From NCBI GenBank assembly GCA_964450955.1, contig CAYVFI010000003.1, positions 62,001 to 126,000 of the forward strand: DNA of 64,000 nucleotides, given 5' to 3'. This DNA is from CAYNWT01 sp964450955. GTDB taxonomy: Bacteria; Planctomycetota; Planctomycetia; Planctomycetales; Planctomycetaceae. Of the stretch, positions 41,495 through 50,360 are shown one piece after another (position 1 is the stretch's first letter; each line of letters opens with the position of its first letter). Made by a program: the position numbers and the translations under genes. The notes beneath the pieces are model-generated. The model was not told the DNA's origin, searched no databases, and saw nothing but the letters and a program-made list of their open reading frames with translations.

Positions 41495-43345
41495 CTATTT
41501 CTTGATGCGTTTGGTCCAGCCGGTCAAAGCCCGAGGGATATCCGATGTTGCATCCCTGTCGATCCACTGGCCGACAGGATGGAGTTTGAGAATCGGTTTA
41601 GCGTTCGCAGAGGCTGCTTTCCTTGCCGCTTCAGCTTGACGAGCTGTCTTTAAATCGACTTCCATCACTGGTCGGACAAAGCTGGTTGGTGTCGGTTGGC
41701 TATCGACTTCGCCTTTCAACATTGCCACGAAGTTGGACGTTGCGTGCGGGATCACCACAATCTGGCTGGACTTGCCAGGATCACGAGGTCGAATGATGAC
41801 GGTAACTTCAGCGTCACCACCAAGCTCATCAAGCGCGCTTCGCACGCCGCCGGATTTTAGGGCGTGTGGAACATCGTGAATCCGTGCAGGAATCTGCGCC
41901 AATCCGGATTTGGGAGCCGATTCAAACGACGCTGCGTTGCCGAGTTCGTCGTTAGATTCAAACGAAGCTTCAACACTTGGTCCTGAATCAAACGAATCTG
42001 CAACGCTGCCCAGCGAATCGCTGGAACCGAATGATTCGGCGGCTGTGCCCATTGCGTCATCCAGGTCAAACGAACCGGCGGCACCCAGTGAATCACCGGC
42101 CCCCAACGATTCGGCTTCAGGCACTGAGTCTTCAAACGGCGGGGCCTCAGCCAATTCACCCAACAATACCCCGGCCGACTCGCTGGGGTCTGACCGATCG
42201 CTGTCAAACAAAGTCGTGCGTTTCTTCGATGGTTTCTGTAAAGCTTCCGGTACATTGGCGAGTTCTTTGCCGTAAACTTCAAGCATCTTGTGCTTCTTGA
42301 ACATTTCATAGATCGCTCTATTGCCGGCGTACAGGCCATGGTTCCCTTTGCGGTCTGCCGCACTGCAAACACCGATCACGCGTCCGCGTGAATCAAACAA
42401 CGACCCACCCGATCGGCCGTGTTCTGGCGCGAGATTGGTTTCCAGATTGTTTGGACCCAGATACCGATCGACACCCGACAGCTTCGCGCCCATGCGGGTC
42501 GGTTCTTTCCCGTTGTCACAGCCGATACTGAAAACGGCCTGCCCCTTTGTTGGCTTCAGCGAAGGAATCGCGACTTCAGCCACAGGCAGCTTCGCGCTGG
42601 TAGGAATGGTGATAATGCCGACGTCTGACTTAATGTCGTGCCCAATCACCTTGCCAAAAAATGTGACGCTTTTTCCACCGCGGAACACATCGACTTCGAC
42701 TTTGGGGTTCGGCCCGGCCTGATCCATAATGTGAGCACAAGTCAGGATAATGCTGCGACCCTGCTTGCTGTGCACGATGGTTCCTGAACCGAACTGAACC
42801 TTGCCGTCATAGGTGACTCGAATTCGAACACTGGCCGCCATCGCTCCTTTGGTCACCGAATCGGGAGCTTTATCCGGCTCCTGGCCAAGAATGACTTCAG
42901 GTTCTCCAGGTTCATCTCGAGTCTGGCGGTTGAACATACGGTCCAGCAGCGTCGGCTTTGGAGGATCAACAGATCTCGCCGGCCCCGGTCCAACGACCTC
43001 TCGCCGCCTGTCGCTGCGCGAAACCATCTGCCGCGCTTGGTCCATAATTCCCTTTAGCTGCCCGACCCGTTCTGTGCCCTGATCACGCCAGCGTTCTTTG
43101 CCGTTGACCAACAGCACAAAGGTGGGCACAAACTTGACCTTGTACTGTGCGGCTGTACGTGGATCGGCAGAAATGTTGATCTGCCGGATCGGGTATCCCT
43201 GGCGATGGAGTTCGTTTAGCTGAGGCTGAATTGCCTTGCACGGCCCGCAGTACGGCGCTGTGAAGTCCAGCAATACGACTTCATCGTCGGCCGCAAAAGC
43301 CGGTGTCGTGACAGCTAACAGAAGAACGGCAGCGAGCGCTCTCAT
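41495..43345 (-). CDS. Exported thioredoxin-trypsin fusion protein
   Basis: The protein has 616 residues. ATG 43345 gives a signal peptide (RALAAVLLLAVTTPAFA), with AGGA about 10 nt upstream; the frame extends 14 codons further. A thioredoxin domain (about 20-105) has the redox pair C33-G-P-C36 and the cis-Pro in FVPTF. After a Pro/Arg-rich linker comes a chymotrypsin-fold protease (about 165-345) with a full triad: H205 (TCAH), D241 (KSDVGII) and S312 (GRSGGS). A Ser/Asp/Gly-rich repeat linker (about 385-490) precedes a small C-terminal domain. It is probably an extracytoplasmic quality-control enzyme coupling disulphide chemistry to proteolysis; the coupling is inference. Confidence 0.88.
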   Translation of the reverse strand: MRALAAVLLLAVTTPAFAADDEVVLLDFTAPYCGPCKAIQPQLNELHRQGYPIRQINISADPRTAAQYKVKFVPTFVLLVNGKERWRDQGTERVGQLKGIMDQARQMVSRSDRRREVVGPGPARSVDPPKPTLLDRMFNRQTRDEPGEPEVILGQEPDKAPDSVTKGAMAASVRIRVTYDGKVQFGSGTIVHSKQGRSIILTCAHIMDQAGPNPKVEVDVFRGGKSVTFFGKVIGHDIKSDVGIITIPTSAKLPVAEVAIPSLKPTKGQAVFSIGCDNGKEPTRMGAKLSGVDRYLGPNNLETNLAPEHGRSGGSLFDSRGRVIGVCSAADRKGNHGLYAGNRAIYEMFKKHKMLEVYGKELANVPEALQKPSKKRTTLFDSDRSDPSESAGVLLGELAEAPPFEDSVPEAESLGAGDSLGAAGSFDLDDAMGTAAESFGSSDSLGSVADSFDSGPSVEASFESNDELGNAASFESAPKSGLAQIPARIHDVPHALKSGGVRSALDELGGDAEVTVIIRPRDPGKSSQIVVIPHATSNFVAMLKGEVDSQPTPTSFVRPVMEVDLKTARQAEAARKAASANAKPILKLHPVGQWIDRDATSDIPRALTGWTKRIKK

Positions 43346-43721
43346 CGTCAGGCTTCCTTGCCTTAGAATTGAAGGATCACCAATCAAGTTTGCACAAACT
43401 ACAACCGTGCGACAGCCAGCGTCCTTGCTGAAATGTGCCCGATCTTGTGTAAACAGTCAGTTGCGACTGGTGATTGCAAAAAGTTTCGTTGGAGTCGTTC
43501 GACGGGGAGATTCCTAAGTTGCACGCACCGTACCAAACCGGCGAGAACTGCCGAACCCCAACTTTGAACAGTCAGTAGGCCCGCCCAGCGACCATTCCGG
43601 GCTGTCCGGACCTTCGCCGGCCGACTGAACAGTTGACCGGACCACGATCCGAACCACTTCTAGTCAGGACAGACCGCCCAACATAGACTGGCCGGGCACC
43701 AACCAATCACCTGAGGCAAAC
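43346..43721. other. Divergent intergenic region
   Basis: About 375 nt separate the Trx-protease gene from the C45-type gene. The motif ACAGTCAGT occurs twice (near 43456 and 43568) and GAACAGTT once (near 43627). No clear promoter, hairpin or coding frame was found. Confidence 0.4.
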
Positions 43722-44897
43722 ATGTGCAGTGTACTTCGTTTAGCAAGTATGGTTCTTCTACTGGCCGTCACGGCTGTGGCCCAGCAACCGCAGGCGTTCC
43801 GCTGGATCGAAGGCAAGACCGACGGTGGGCGTCTGGAGTACATCAACGAGACCCCGGTGATGTTTCTTTCCGGAACCCCTGAACAGATCGGCCGCCAGCA
43901 AGGTGAATTAGCCGGAGCCCAAATGGGACCGCTTGCTCAAATGCCCAGGCGGGCTGCGGCAGAACTTGGGGCCAGCAACCAGTTTCCGTTTCTTATTTTC
44001 GCAGCCAACGGGCTCATGCGACAGGCTCCCAAAGACCATGTGGCTGAGATGAACGCCCTGATTAAAGCCAGCAAGCAGGACCGGGGCGCGCTGACGGTTG
44101 CTAACGGATTAATTGAACTCAGGCGCATGGGCGGCTGTGCGTCTTTTGTGGTCATGCCTGAGAAAAGCAAAAACGGAAAGCTGATCTTTGGGCGGAACTT
44201 CGACTTCCCGGACTTTGATGTTCTGGACAAGTATCACTGCGTCTTCGTTGTCAAACCGACAGGCAAACATGCATTTGTTTCAATCGGCTACCCCGGCCTG
44301 GTCGGCGTGATTTCCGGTATCAACGAAGCGGGCCTGGCTGTGGCCACTTTGGATGTTTACAAAAGTGGCGACGGTTCCAACGTGTTCAACCCGAAGGGCT
44401 GTCCACTGGCGATGACATATCGTCGAGTTCTGGAAGAATGCACCACCGTCGAAGAAGCGCAAAAGCTTTTGGAAGACGCGCCGCGAACGACGTACATGAA
44501 CCTGGTTGTCTGCGATTCGAAGCAGGCACGCACGTTTGAACTCTCGCCAAAGCAAGTCGGCGTGCGGAAACCCGAAGAGTCCATCCTGTCGTGTACCAAC
44601 CACTTCCGGGTCGATGGCATGACGATTAATGAACCCTGCTGGCGGTACAGCAAACTGACCACGCTTCGCCAAAACACGCCAAAGTTCGATGTGCCAGCGG
44701 TGCATAAGGCAATGCATGCGGTTAATCAGGGACGTTTCACACTGCAGACAATGGTCTTTGAACCAGAAGATATGAAGCTGCATTTGGTCATGGGGGGTAA
44801 GGGCCCGGTCTCAAATAAACCACTGAAGACGTTCGACCTGAAGAAGTGGTTCGCAAAAGACGTTGCTTCACGGCCTGAAACAACCGAAGGCGAGTAA
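43722..44897 (+). CDS. Exported C45-type NTN hydrolase
   Basis: This 391-residue protein starts at ATG 43722, with GAGG 6 nt upstream. A signal peptide (LASMVLLLAVTAVAQ) leads into an N-terminal nucleophile hydrolase of the peptidase C45/acyl-CoA:6-aminopenicillanate acyltransferase type. The expected self-cleavage site is Gly-Cys at G138-C139 (MGGCASF), making C139 the nucleophile. FGRNFDF (157-163) carries the family Arg/Asn/Asp. Later segments GINEAGLAV and MTYRRVLE also fit. Family members cleave or transfer acyl amide bonds. Exported versions are known in planctomycetes, but the substrate is unknown. It lies 23 nt before the EamA transporter gene. Confidence 0.82.
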   Translation: MCSVLRLASMVLLLAVTAVAQQPQAFRWIEGKTDGGRLEYINETPVMFLSGTPEQIGRQQGELAGAQMGPLAQMPRRAAAELGASNQFPFLIFAANGLMRQAPKDHVAEMNALIKASKQDRGALTVANGLIELRRMGGCASFVVMPEKSKNGKLIFGRNFDFPDFDVLDKYHCVFVVKPTGKHAFVSIGYPGLVGVISGINEAGLAVATLDVYKSGDGSNVFNPKGCPLAMTYRRVLEECTTVEEAQKLLEDAPRTTYMNLVVCDSKQARTFELSPKQVGVRKPEESILSCTNHFRVDGMTINEPCWRYSKLTTLRQNTPKFDVPAVHKAMHAVNQGRFTLQTMVFEPEDMKLHLVMGGKGPVSNKPLKTFDLKKWFAKDVASRPETTEGE

Positions 44898-44920
44898 GAA
44901 CGCGGCTGCGTTCCAACAGC

Positions 44921-45817
44921 ATGTCAAGAATCGCCCTCGTTTTGCTGACTATCGTTGTGATGGTCGCCTTCGCCACCAACTCAGTCATCGGCCGCGCCGC
45001 GCTGAAGTCGGATGCCAGTTTGCTTATCGACCCGGCCACGTACACCACAGTGCGCGTTGTGTTTGGGGCGTTCGTGTTGGCGCTGGTGCAGTGGTTTCGG
45101 CGCAGGTCGGGAAATACGGTGGCAGCGGATGCGAAGGCAGATCAACGAAGCGCGTGGTTGCCGGCGTTGGCGTTGGTTCTGTACGCGGTCGCATTTTCAT
45201 TTGCCTACGTGGGCCTTGATACGGCCAGCGGAACGTTGATTCTGTTTGCGTTTGTGCAAATTACCATGTTCGTTATTGCGGCGGCAAAAGGCGAACGCCC
45301 GAGATCGATTGAGGTCGTCGGTTTGCTGATTGCATCCGCTGGTCTTGTCTACTTGTTGTTTCCCGACCTGAAGGATTCCAGGCTCGCACTGGAGTCGGGA
45401 ATGATGATGGTGTCGGGGATTGGATGGGGAATCTATTCGGTGCTGGGCAAAGGTTCGAACGATCCGATAGGAGACACCGCCCGCAACTTCGCGCGGTCGG
45501 TTCCGTTTGTTGTGGTGGTCAGCCTGTTGGCGGTGTCGCAGTTGACGCTGACCGGCAAAGGCTTCTGGTTGGCTGCGGCGTCCGGTGGACTGACATCAGG
45601 ACTGGGTTACGTCTTGTGGTACATCGTGTTGCCAAAACTCCGTTCGACTCAGGCAGCGGTCGTGCAACTTAGCGTTCCCATAGTGGCGGCAATCGGTGGC
45701 GTTTTGTTCGCAGGTGACGAGATCACGCAGCGAGCCATACTGGCGGGGGTCCTGATCCTGAGCGGCATCGGGCTGACCGTGAATTGGGACCGTGAACTGG
45801 GGCCAGCCTCAAAATAG
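44921..45817 (+). CDS. EamA/DMT-family transporter
   Basis: This 298-residue protein has ten predicted membrane helices arranged as two EamA repeats (about 1-135 and 155-290). RPRSIEVVGLLIASAGLVYLL closes the first and LSVPIVAAIGGVLFAGDEIT the second, both typical of the drug/metabolite transporter superfamily. The length matches the family. It lies in the inner membrane. Substrates of such proteins (amino acids, nucleosides, metabolites) cannot be predicted from sequence alone. It follows the C45-type hydrolase closely on the same strand, so it may move a product of that enzyme. Confidence 0.87.
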   Translation: MSRIALVLLTIVVMVAFATNSVIGRAALKSDASLLIDPATYTTVRVVFGAFVLALVQWFRRRSGNTVAADAKADQRSAWLPALALVLYAVAFSFAYVGLDTASGTLILFAFVQITMFVIAAAKGERPRSIEVVGLLIASAGLVYLLFPDLKDSRLALESGMMMVSGIGWGIYSVLGKGSNDPIGDTARNFARSVPFVVVVSLLAVSQLTLTGKGFWLAAASGGLTSGLGYVLWYIVLPKLRSTQAAVVQLSVPIVAAIGGVLFAGDEITQRAILAGVLILSGIGLTVNWDRELGPASK

Positions 45818-45944
45818 CCGATGAAACCCAGCATTCTGCGTGTTTGCGACAACGCGGGCCGGTAAGAATCAAGCGTTCCGTTGGTTCTGCGAATTACCCT
45901 ACAATGGGCCAACCAACAATAACCGCGGCGCCACACGACATCAC

Positions 45945-47876
45945 ATGACGCAACCCTTCCAACGCTGTGCTACCGCCGTCGACCAGTTGTACAACGCTCT
46001 GGTCGCTCTGGAAGATCGCACCGAACTACTGCAAATAGAACCGCTTGCTGGCCGCGAGTGGTTCGAACTTCTCCGCCAAAAACTGGTTCCTCAATTACGT
46101 GACGATGCCTTCCTTGTCGTCGCCGTTGTTGGCGGAACCAATATTGGCAAGAGCGTTATTTTCAACCACCTCGCCGGTTGCCGCGCGAGTGCAACGAGTC
46201 CGCTGGCGACGGGAACCAAACACCCGGTGTGCCTGGTTCCGCCTGGGTTTGAAAAGGCGCACGACCTTGCCGCGATTTTTGAAAGCTTCAAGCTGTACTC
46301 GTGGAACGATTCCGATCAGGCTTTGAAGACAACCGACGAACACATGCTGTTCTGGCGCGAGAGTGAATCAACGCCGCCGGAACTGTTGGTTCTGGACACC
46401 CCGGACGTTGACAGCGACGCTCCGATGAACTGGATTCGCGCGGACGCGATCAGGCGATCGGCGGACGTGCTGTTGGCCGTGTTGACTCAACAGAAATACA
46501 ACGATGCAGCGGTCAAAGATTTTTTTCGCAAAGCGGCCGAAGAAGACAAAGCGGTCATCATCGTCTTTAACCAATGCCTGCTGCCGGAAGACGAAGAGTA
46601 CTGGCCGGTTTGGCTAAACACATTCTGTTCAGAAACGGGCATCAAGCCGGAAGCCGTCTACATCGCGCCCAACGATCGCAAAGCGGCCGAAGAAAACCGA
46701 CTTAGCTTCTTTGAACGTCGCTGGCCGACGGATTCAGATCGCGAAGTCGATGGCAAGAACCCACGCAGTCTGACGGAGGACCTGGCGAAGCTGCGGTTCC
46801 ATGAAATTAAGTTCAGGACGCTCAAGGGTTCGCTGAAGCACCTGCTGCGTGAAGATCGTGGTGTGCCGCTGTGGCTGCGTGAGTTGAATCAGAAGAGTGA
46901 AGAGTTTTCCTCGGCCTCAGATCGGCTCTCTTCGGAATCCGTTTCAAAGATCAGAGACTGGCCACCCATTGGGAACGACCTGCTTGTTGCTGAGGTGCGT
47001 CGTTGGTGGAAATCGCGGCAGGAAGGCTGGGCTCGCAGAGTCAACGGGTTCTACGACACCGTTGGTGGAGTCGTTGTGGCTCCATTTAAGTTTGCTCGAG
47101 ACAAGATTAGTGGTGAGCCGGAAGATCCCGTCGAAGCGTATCGCGAACGGGAATGGTCTGCGATTTTGCGCACGGTCGATGAGGTCTACGAGAAGCTGGA
47201 ATTCATGGCCGAGTCCGGCGCTGAGTTGTTGAAGCCGCGGTTGCAGAAAGTACTGGCCGGCAAGTCCCGCGCGGACTTGTTGGAGAAGCTGCGGACCGAA
47301 CACGAGGCAGTGGATTTCCAAAAAGAACTCGAAGACACGGTGGACGTGGAAATGCGTGCGTTCGAGGCGGGTAGCCCGGACATGTATGCGTTTTACCGGC
47401 AGATTCACAACCTGTCGGCTGCAGTTCGGCCGGCGGCAAGCGTTGTGTTCTTTGCTCTCGGTGCGGGTCCTGCGGGTGAAGCGGTGGCTCCGTTGGTCGC
47501 TGATGCGGCAGGCCAGGCCATCGCAACCGTTGTCGCCGACTTCGCGGGTGGAACCGTCGCGGCCGTGGCCGGCGAAACGGCAGTTTCCGAAGCAGCCGGC
47601 AAGGGGTCGGGGTTCCTGCAGGCCAAGTTTCAGAAGCTACAGACTTCGTTTACCTCGGCTCGAGTCAACTGGTTGGTCACACGACTGAAAAACGATTTGC
47701 TGGGGTCGCTGCCGGAAGAGTTTGATCTAATCGCCAGCATCCCGGGTTCAGAAGAATACGCGGTTGTCCAATCGGCAATCAGAGAACTCGCAGATGCCGT
47801 CGGCGAAACGGCGCCAACCGAAGCGACCACACTAAACAGCGCCGATCAAAACGCGATAGGAGATGCTGGTGTCTGA
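45945..47876 (+). CDS. Dynamin-like GTPase, first of tandem pair
   Basis: The protein has 643 residues from ATG 45945; the frame is open to 45840 without protein-like composition. GTPase motifs: P-loop GGTNIGKS (63-70), switch-I-type ATGTKHP, G3 DTPDVDS (151-157, ending in Asp rather than Gly), and FNQC where NKxD is expected. LTQQKY (180-185) follows the G3 strand. A long helical middle is followed by a Gly/Ala-rich hydrophobic stretch (about 490-555) that could insert in membrane. Overall it fits a bacterial dynamin-like or YfjP/DUF697-type large GTPase. Its stop overlaps the next GTPase gene. Confidence 0.8.
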   Translation: MTQPFQRCATAVDQLYNALVALEDRTELLQIEPLAGREWFELLRQKLVPQLRDDAFLVVAVVGGTNIGKSVIFNHLAGCRASATSPLATGTKHPVCLVPPGFEKAHDLAAIFESFKLYSWNDSDQALKTTDEHMLFWRESESTPPELLVLDTPDVDSDAPMNWIRADAIRRSADVLLAVLTQQKYNDAAVKDFFRKAAEEDKAVIIVFNQCLLPEDEEYWPVWLNTFCSETGIKPEAVYIAPNDRKAAEENRLSFFERRWPTDSDREVDGKNPRSLTEDLAKLRFHEIKFRTLKGSLKHLLREDRGVPLWLRELNQKSEEFSSASDRLSSESVSKIRDWPPIGNDLLVAEVRRWWKSRQEGWARRVNGFYDTVGGVVVAPFKFARDKISGEPEDPVEAYREREWSAILRTVDEVYEKLEFMAESGAELLKPRLQKVLAGKSRADLLEKLRTEHEAVDFQKELEDTVDVEMRAFEAGSPDMYAFYRQIHNLSAAVRPAASVVFFALGAGPAGEAVAPLVADAAGQAIATVVADFAGGTVAAVAGETAVSEAAGKGSGFLQAKFQKLQTSFTSARVNWLVTRLKNDLLGSLPEEFDLIASIPGSEEYAVVQSAIRELADAVGETAPTEATTLNSADQNAIGDAGV

Positions 47877-49704
47877 CACACCGGAACTTGAACAACTAAA
47901 AATGCTGTCCGAAGTCGATGAACTCATCGGCCGTTTGACAGCATTCAGCGAAGCCAACGGCGATTGGGCTCCAGCCAACAACTGTCGCGGCCTGTTGCGC
48001 CGCTTATTGGGCCGCGTGCAAACGCTGCGGGTGCGATTGGAATCGCCGCTGGTGCTGGCGACATTCGGCGGAACCGGTACCGGGAAAAGTACGCTGGTCA
48101 ACGCTCTTGTTGGTCAGGAAGTTTCGCGTTCGGGCCGTCAACGACCAACCACAACCCGCCCAATCCTCATAGCGCATCCGGAGACGGAACTTGAACCGCT
48201 TAACCTGCCGTTGGACGACTTTGAGATTAAGCAGGTCGATTCTCAGGTTCTCCGCGACATCGTCGTCATCGATTGTCCTGACCCCGACACCGCTGAATCA
48301 GACGCTGCCGGCTCCAACACGGCCATCTTGCGACAGATGCTGCCGCACTGCGATGTCTTGCTGTATGTTTCAACGCAGCAAAAGTACCAGTCCGCTCGAG
48401 TGATTGACGAACTCGCCGACGCTGCAGCCGGATGCCGGCTGGTGTTCGTGCAAACGCACGCCGATGTGGATTCAGACATTCGCGACGATTGGCGCAAGCG
48501 ACTGGAGGGCAAGTACGAAGTCCCTGACATGTTTTTCGTCGACTCGATGCGAGCGTTTCAGGAACAGCAGGCCGGGCAACGTCCGTCGGGCGACTTCTCA
48601 CGACTGCAAACATTGCTGACCACTCAACTATCGTCGTCGCATCGCGTGCAGGTTCGCCGAGCCAACCTGATTGACCTCATCCATTCGGCGCTGCAGCATT
48701 GCCAAAGCAAGGTCGGCGAAGAAACCCAACACGTCGCAAAGCTGCGCGAAGTGTTGGAAGAACAGCGGGCCAAACTCACATCGCACATGGCAACGCAGCT
48801 GCGTGAAGAGCTTCTGGTTAGCCAGAACCTGTGGGAACGCCGGCTGCTGACATCAGTCACCGACCATTGGGGTTTCAGTCCGTTCTCCGCAATCCTGCGG
48901 TTCTACAACGGCATCGGCGGCTTCATCGCCAGCTTCACCCTGTTCCGCGCTAGAACGTCGGCTCAAATGGCGCTTATCGGAGCCATGCAGGGGGCCAAGT
49001 GGATTGCCAAGCGGGCACAGGAACAAGTTGCTGACGGCAGTCTGGATCGGATTGCATCGTTCGGATTGTCTGACAATCAGCTTCAGGAATCGCAGTTTGT
49101 GATCGCTGGTTATTTGCGGTCGGCCGGGCTGGATCCGGATCTTATTGACCGATCGTCAATCGATTCACTGCGTCACGAAGCGGCTCGAGTCGAAGACCAA
49201 TTCCTTGGCGACGCTCGACGAAAAATCGATTCAATCATCGAAGCCTTGTCCGTTAAGAACTCCGGCTGGTTCACCCGTTGGTGGTACGAGATTCTGTTTC
49301 TCGCGTACCTGTGCTTCGTTTTGTTTTTGGTCGGTAAAAACTTCTTCTACGACTCATTATTCGTCGAAGGCGCGAAGCTGCTGAGTACTGATTTTTATAT
49401 CCCGGCGACAATCTTCTTCGTGCTTTGGTCCGGTCTGCTGGTCATGGCATTCACCATGCGTCTGCGTCGCGGGCTGCAGGGACGTATCAAAGAACTCGCT
49501 GACGAACTGGCATCGGTCCGCATTGCCAGCGGCCTGTTTCCTGGCCTCGAACGCGCGTGTCAGAGTGTCGAACGCGACCGATTAGAAGTCGACAACCTGG
49601 CGGAAATGACAACGACATTCCGCAACCGTCTGGCCGATTCCAAAAGCGCACTCGGAGGCCGCGCGGCTGCCTTGAATGTGGCCTCACCCGACCAGGCAGA
49701 CTGA
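47869..49704 (+). CDS. Dynamin-like membrane GTPase, second of tandem pair
   Basis: The protein has 611 residues from GTG 47869. That start has AGGAG exactly 6 nt upstream, while the ATG at 47863 touches the same site and is unlikely. P-loop GGTGTGKST (67-75), G3 DCPDPD (135-140) and QTHAD (195-199) in the NKxD position are visible. STQQKY (168-173) matches the LTQQKY of its neighbour, showing the two are paralogues. A coiled segment (about 225-275) is followed by FYNGIGGFIASF and two membrane helices (about 467-490 and 512-535). The layout (GTPase, helical stalk, membrane insertion, helical tail) suggests a membrane-remodelling dynamin-like protein acting with the first GTPase, perhaps as a heteromer. 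Confidence 0.82.
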   Translation: MSDTPELEQLKMLSEVDELIGRLTAFSEANGDWAPANNCRGLLRRLLGRVQTLRVRLESPLVLATFGGTGTGKSTLVNALVGQEVSRSGRQRPTTTRPILIAHPETELEPLNLPLDDFEIKQVDSQVLRDIVVIDCPDPDTAESDAAGSNTAILRQMLPHCDVLLYVSTQQKYQSARVIDELADAAAGCRLVFVQTHADVDSDIRDDWRKRLEGKYEVPDMFFVDSMRAFQEQQAGQRPSGDFSRLQTLLTTQLSSSHRVQVRRANLIDLIHSALQHCQSKVGEETQHVAKLREVLEEQRAKLTSHMATQLREELLVSQNLWERRLLTSVTDHWGFSPFSAILRFYNGIGGFIASFTLFRARTSAQMALIGAMQGAKWIAKRAQEQVADGSLDRIASFGLSDNQLQESQFVIAGYLRSAGLDPDLIDRSSIDSLRHEAARVEDQFLGDARRKIDSIIEALSVKNSGWFTRWWYEILFLAYLCFVLFLVGKNFFYDSLFVEGAKLLSTDFYIPATIFFVLWSGLLVMAFTMRLRRGLQGRIKELADELASVRIASGLFPGLERACQSVERDRLEVDNLAEMTTTFRNRLADSKSALGGRAAALNVASPDQAD

Positions 49705-49715
49705 CCGTAAGTACC

Positions 49716-50360
49716 ATGCTGACTATCGAACCACATCCGTTGCTGGATCTGTACGCTTTCATCACCCGGTTCTCCGGTCCGATTGGTTCGCTTGCATCTC
49801 CTTCCGAACTGTTAGGGTTCTTTGAACCTGAGCCTTCGATCGAGGTGCCGTTCGCATCCAGTGATTCCATTCGGAAAGACGTGCGGGATTTGCTGCGGCA
49901 TGGTGGGTTCAAACCGACTGGGCGGAACAAGCCCGCGTCGGAGTACCTCATCAAAGCAGTCGATCAGCGGTTGCTGACATCCATCAATGTAGCAGTCGAT
50001 AGTTGCAATGCCGTGTCGCTTCACAGCGGGCTGCCGATCAGCGTGGTTGATGCTGACAAAGTAAAAGAACCGCTTTCCGTGGGTGTCGCCCCTGAAGGTA
50101 GCGAATACGTTTTCAACGCCACGGGTCAGGTGCTGAAGCTGGACGGTCTACTGTGCCTGTTTGACAGCGAAGGTCCCTGCGCGAACGCGGTGAAGGACTC
50201 GCAGAGAACTAAAACCAGCGAATCAACAACACGCACGCTGTCACTGATTTGGGGAACCAACGCCCTGCCGGATCGTTCAGAGAAAGTTGGTGGCTGGTAC
50301 CAACAATTACTGCTGGACTGCGGCGCCGTGTCTGTGTCCAGGGTCAGCGTGGGCGGCTAA
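49716..50360 (+). CDS. B3/B4 tRNA-binding-domain protein
   Basis: The protein has 214 residues from ATG 49716, 11 nt after the second GTPase. The frame is open back to 49557 but that overlaps the GTPase gene. It consists of a B3/B4 domain, the editing-site fold of the PheRS beta subunit. FKPTGRNKPASEYL (64-77) and VSLHSGLPISVVD (103-115) are characteristic. Stand-alone B3/B4 proteins are thought to bind or deacylate mischarged tRNA, but this is not proven for most. Its place in the GTPase operon is unexplained and may be a passenger arrangement. Confidence 0.82.
   Translation: MLTIEPHPLLDLYAFITRFSGPIGSLASPSELLGFFEPEPSIEVPFASSDSIRKDVRDLLRHGGFKPTGRNKPASEYLIKAVDQRLLTSINVAVDSCNAVSLHSGLPISVVDADKVKEPLSVGVAPEGSEYVFNATGQVLKLDGLLCLFDSEGPCANAVKDSQRTKTSESTTRTLSLIWGTNALPDRSEKVGGWYQQLLLDCGAVSVSRVSVGG

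Noticed and set aside
43388..43721. Repeated ACAGTCAGT as a regulator binding array
   Set aside because: Only two near copies at unequal spacing; too little to support a site.
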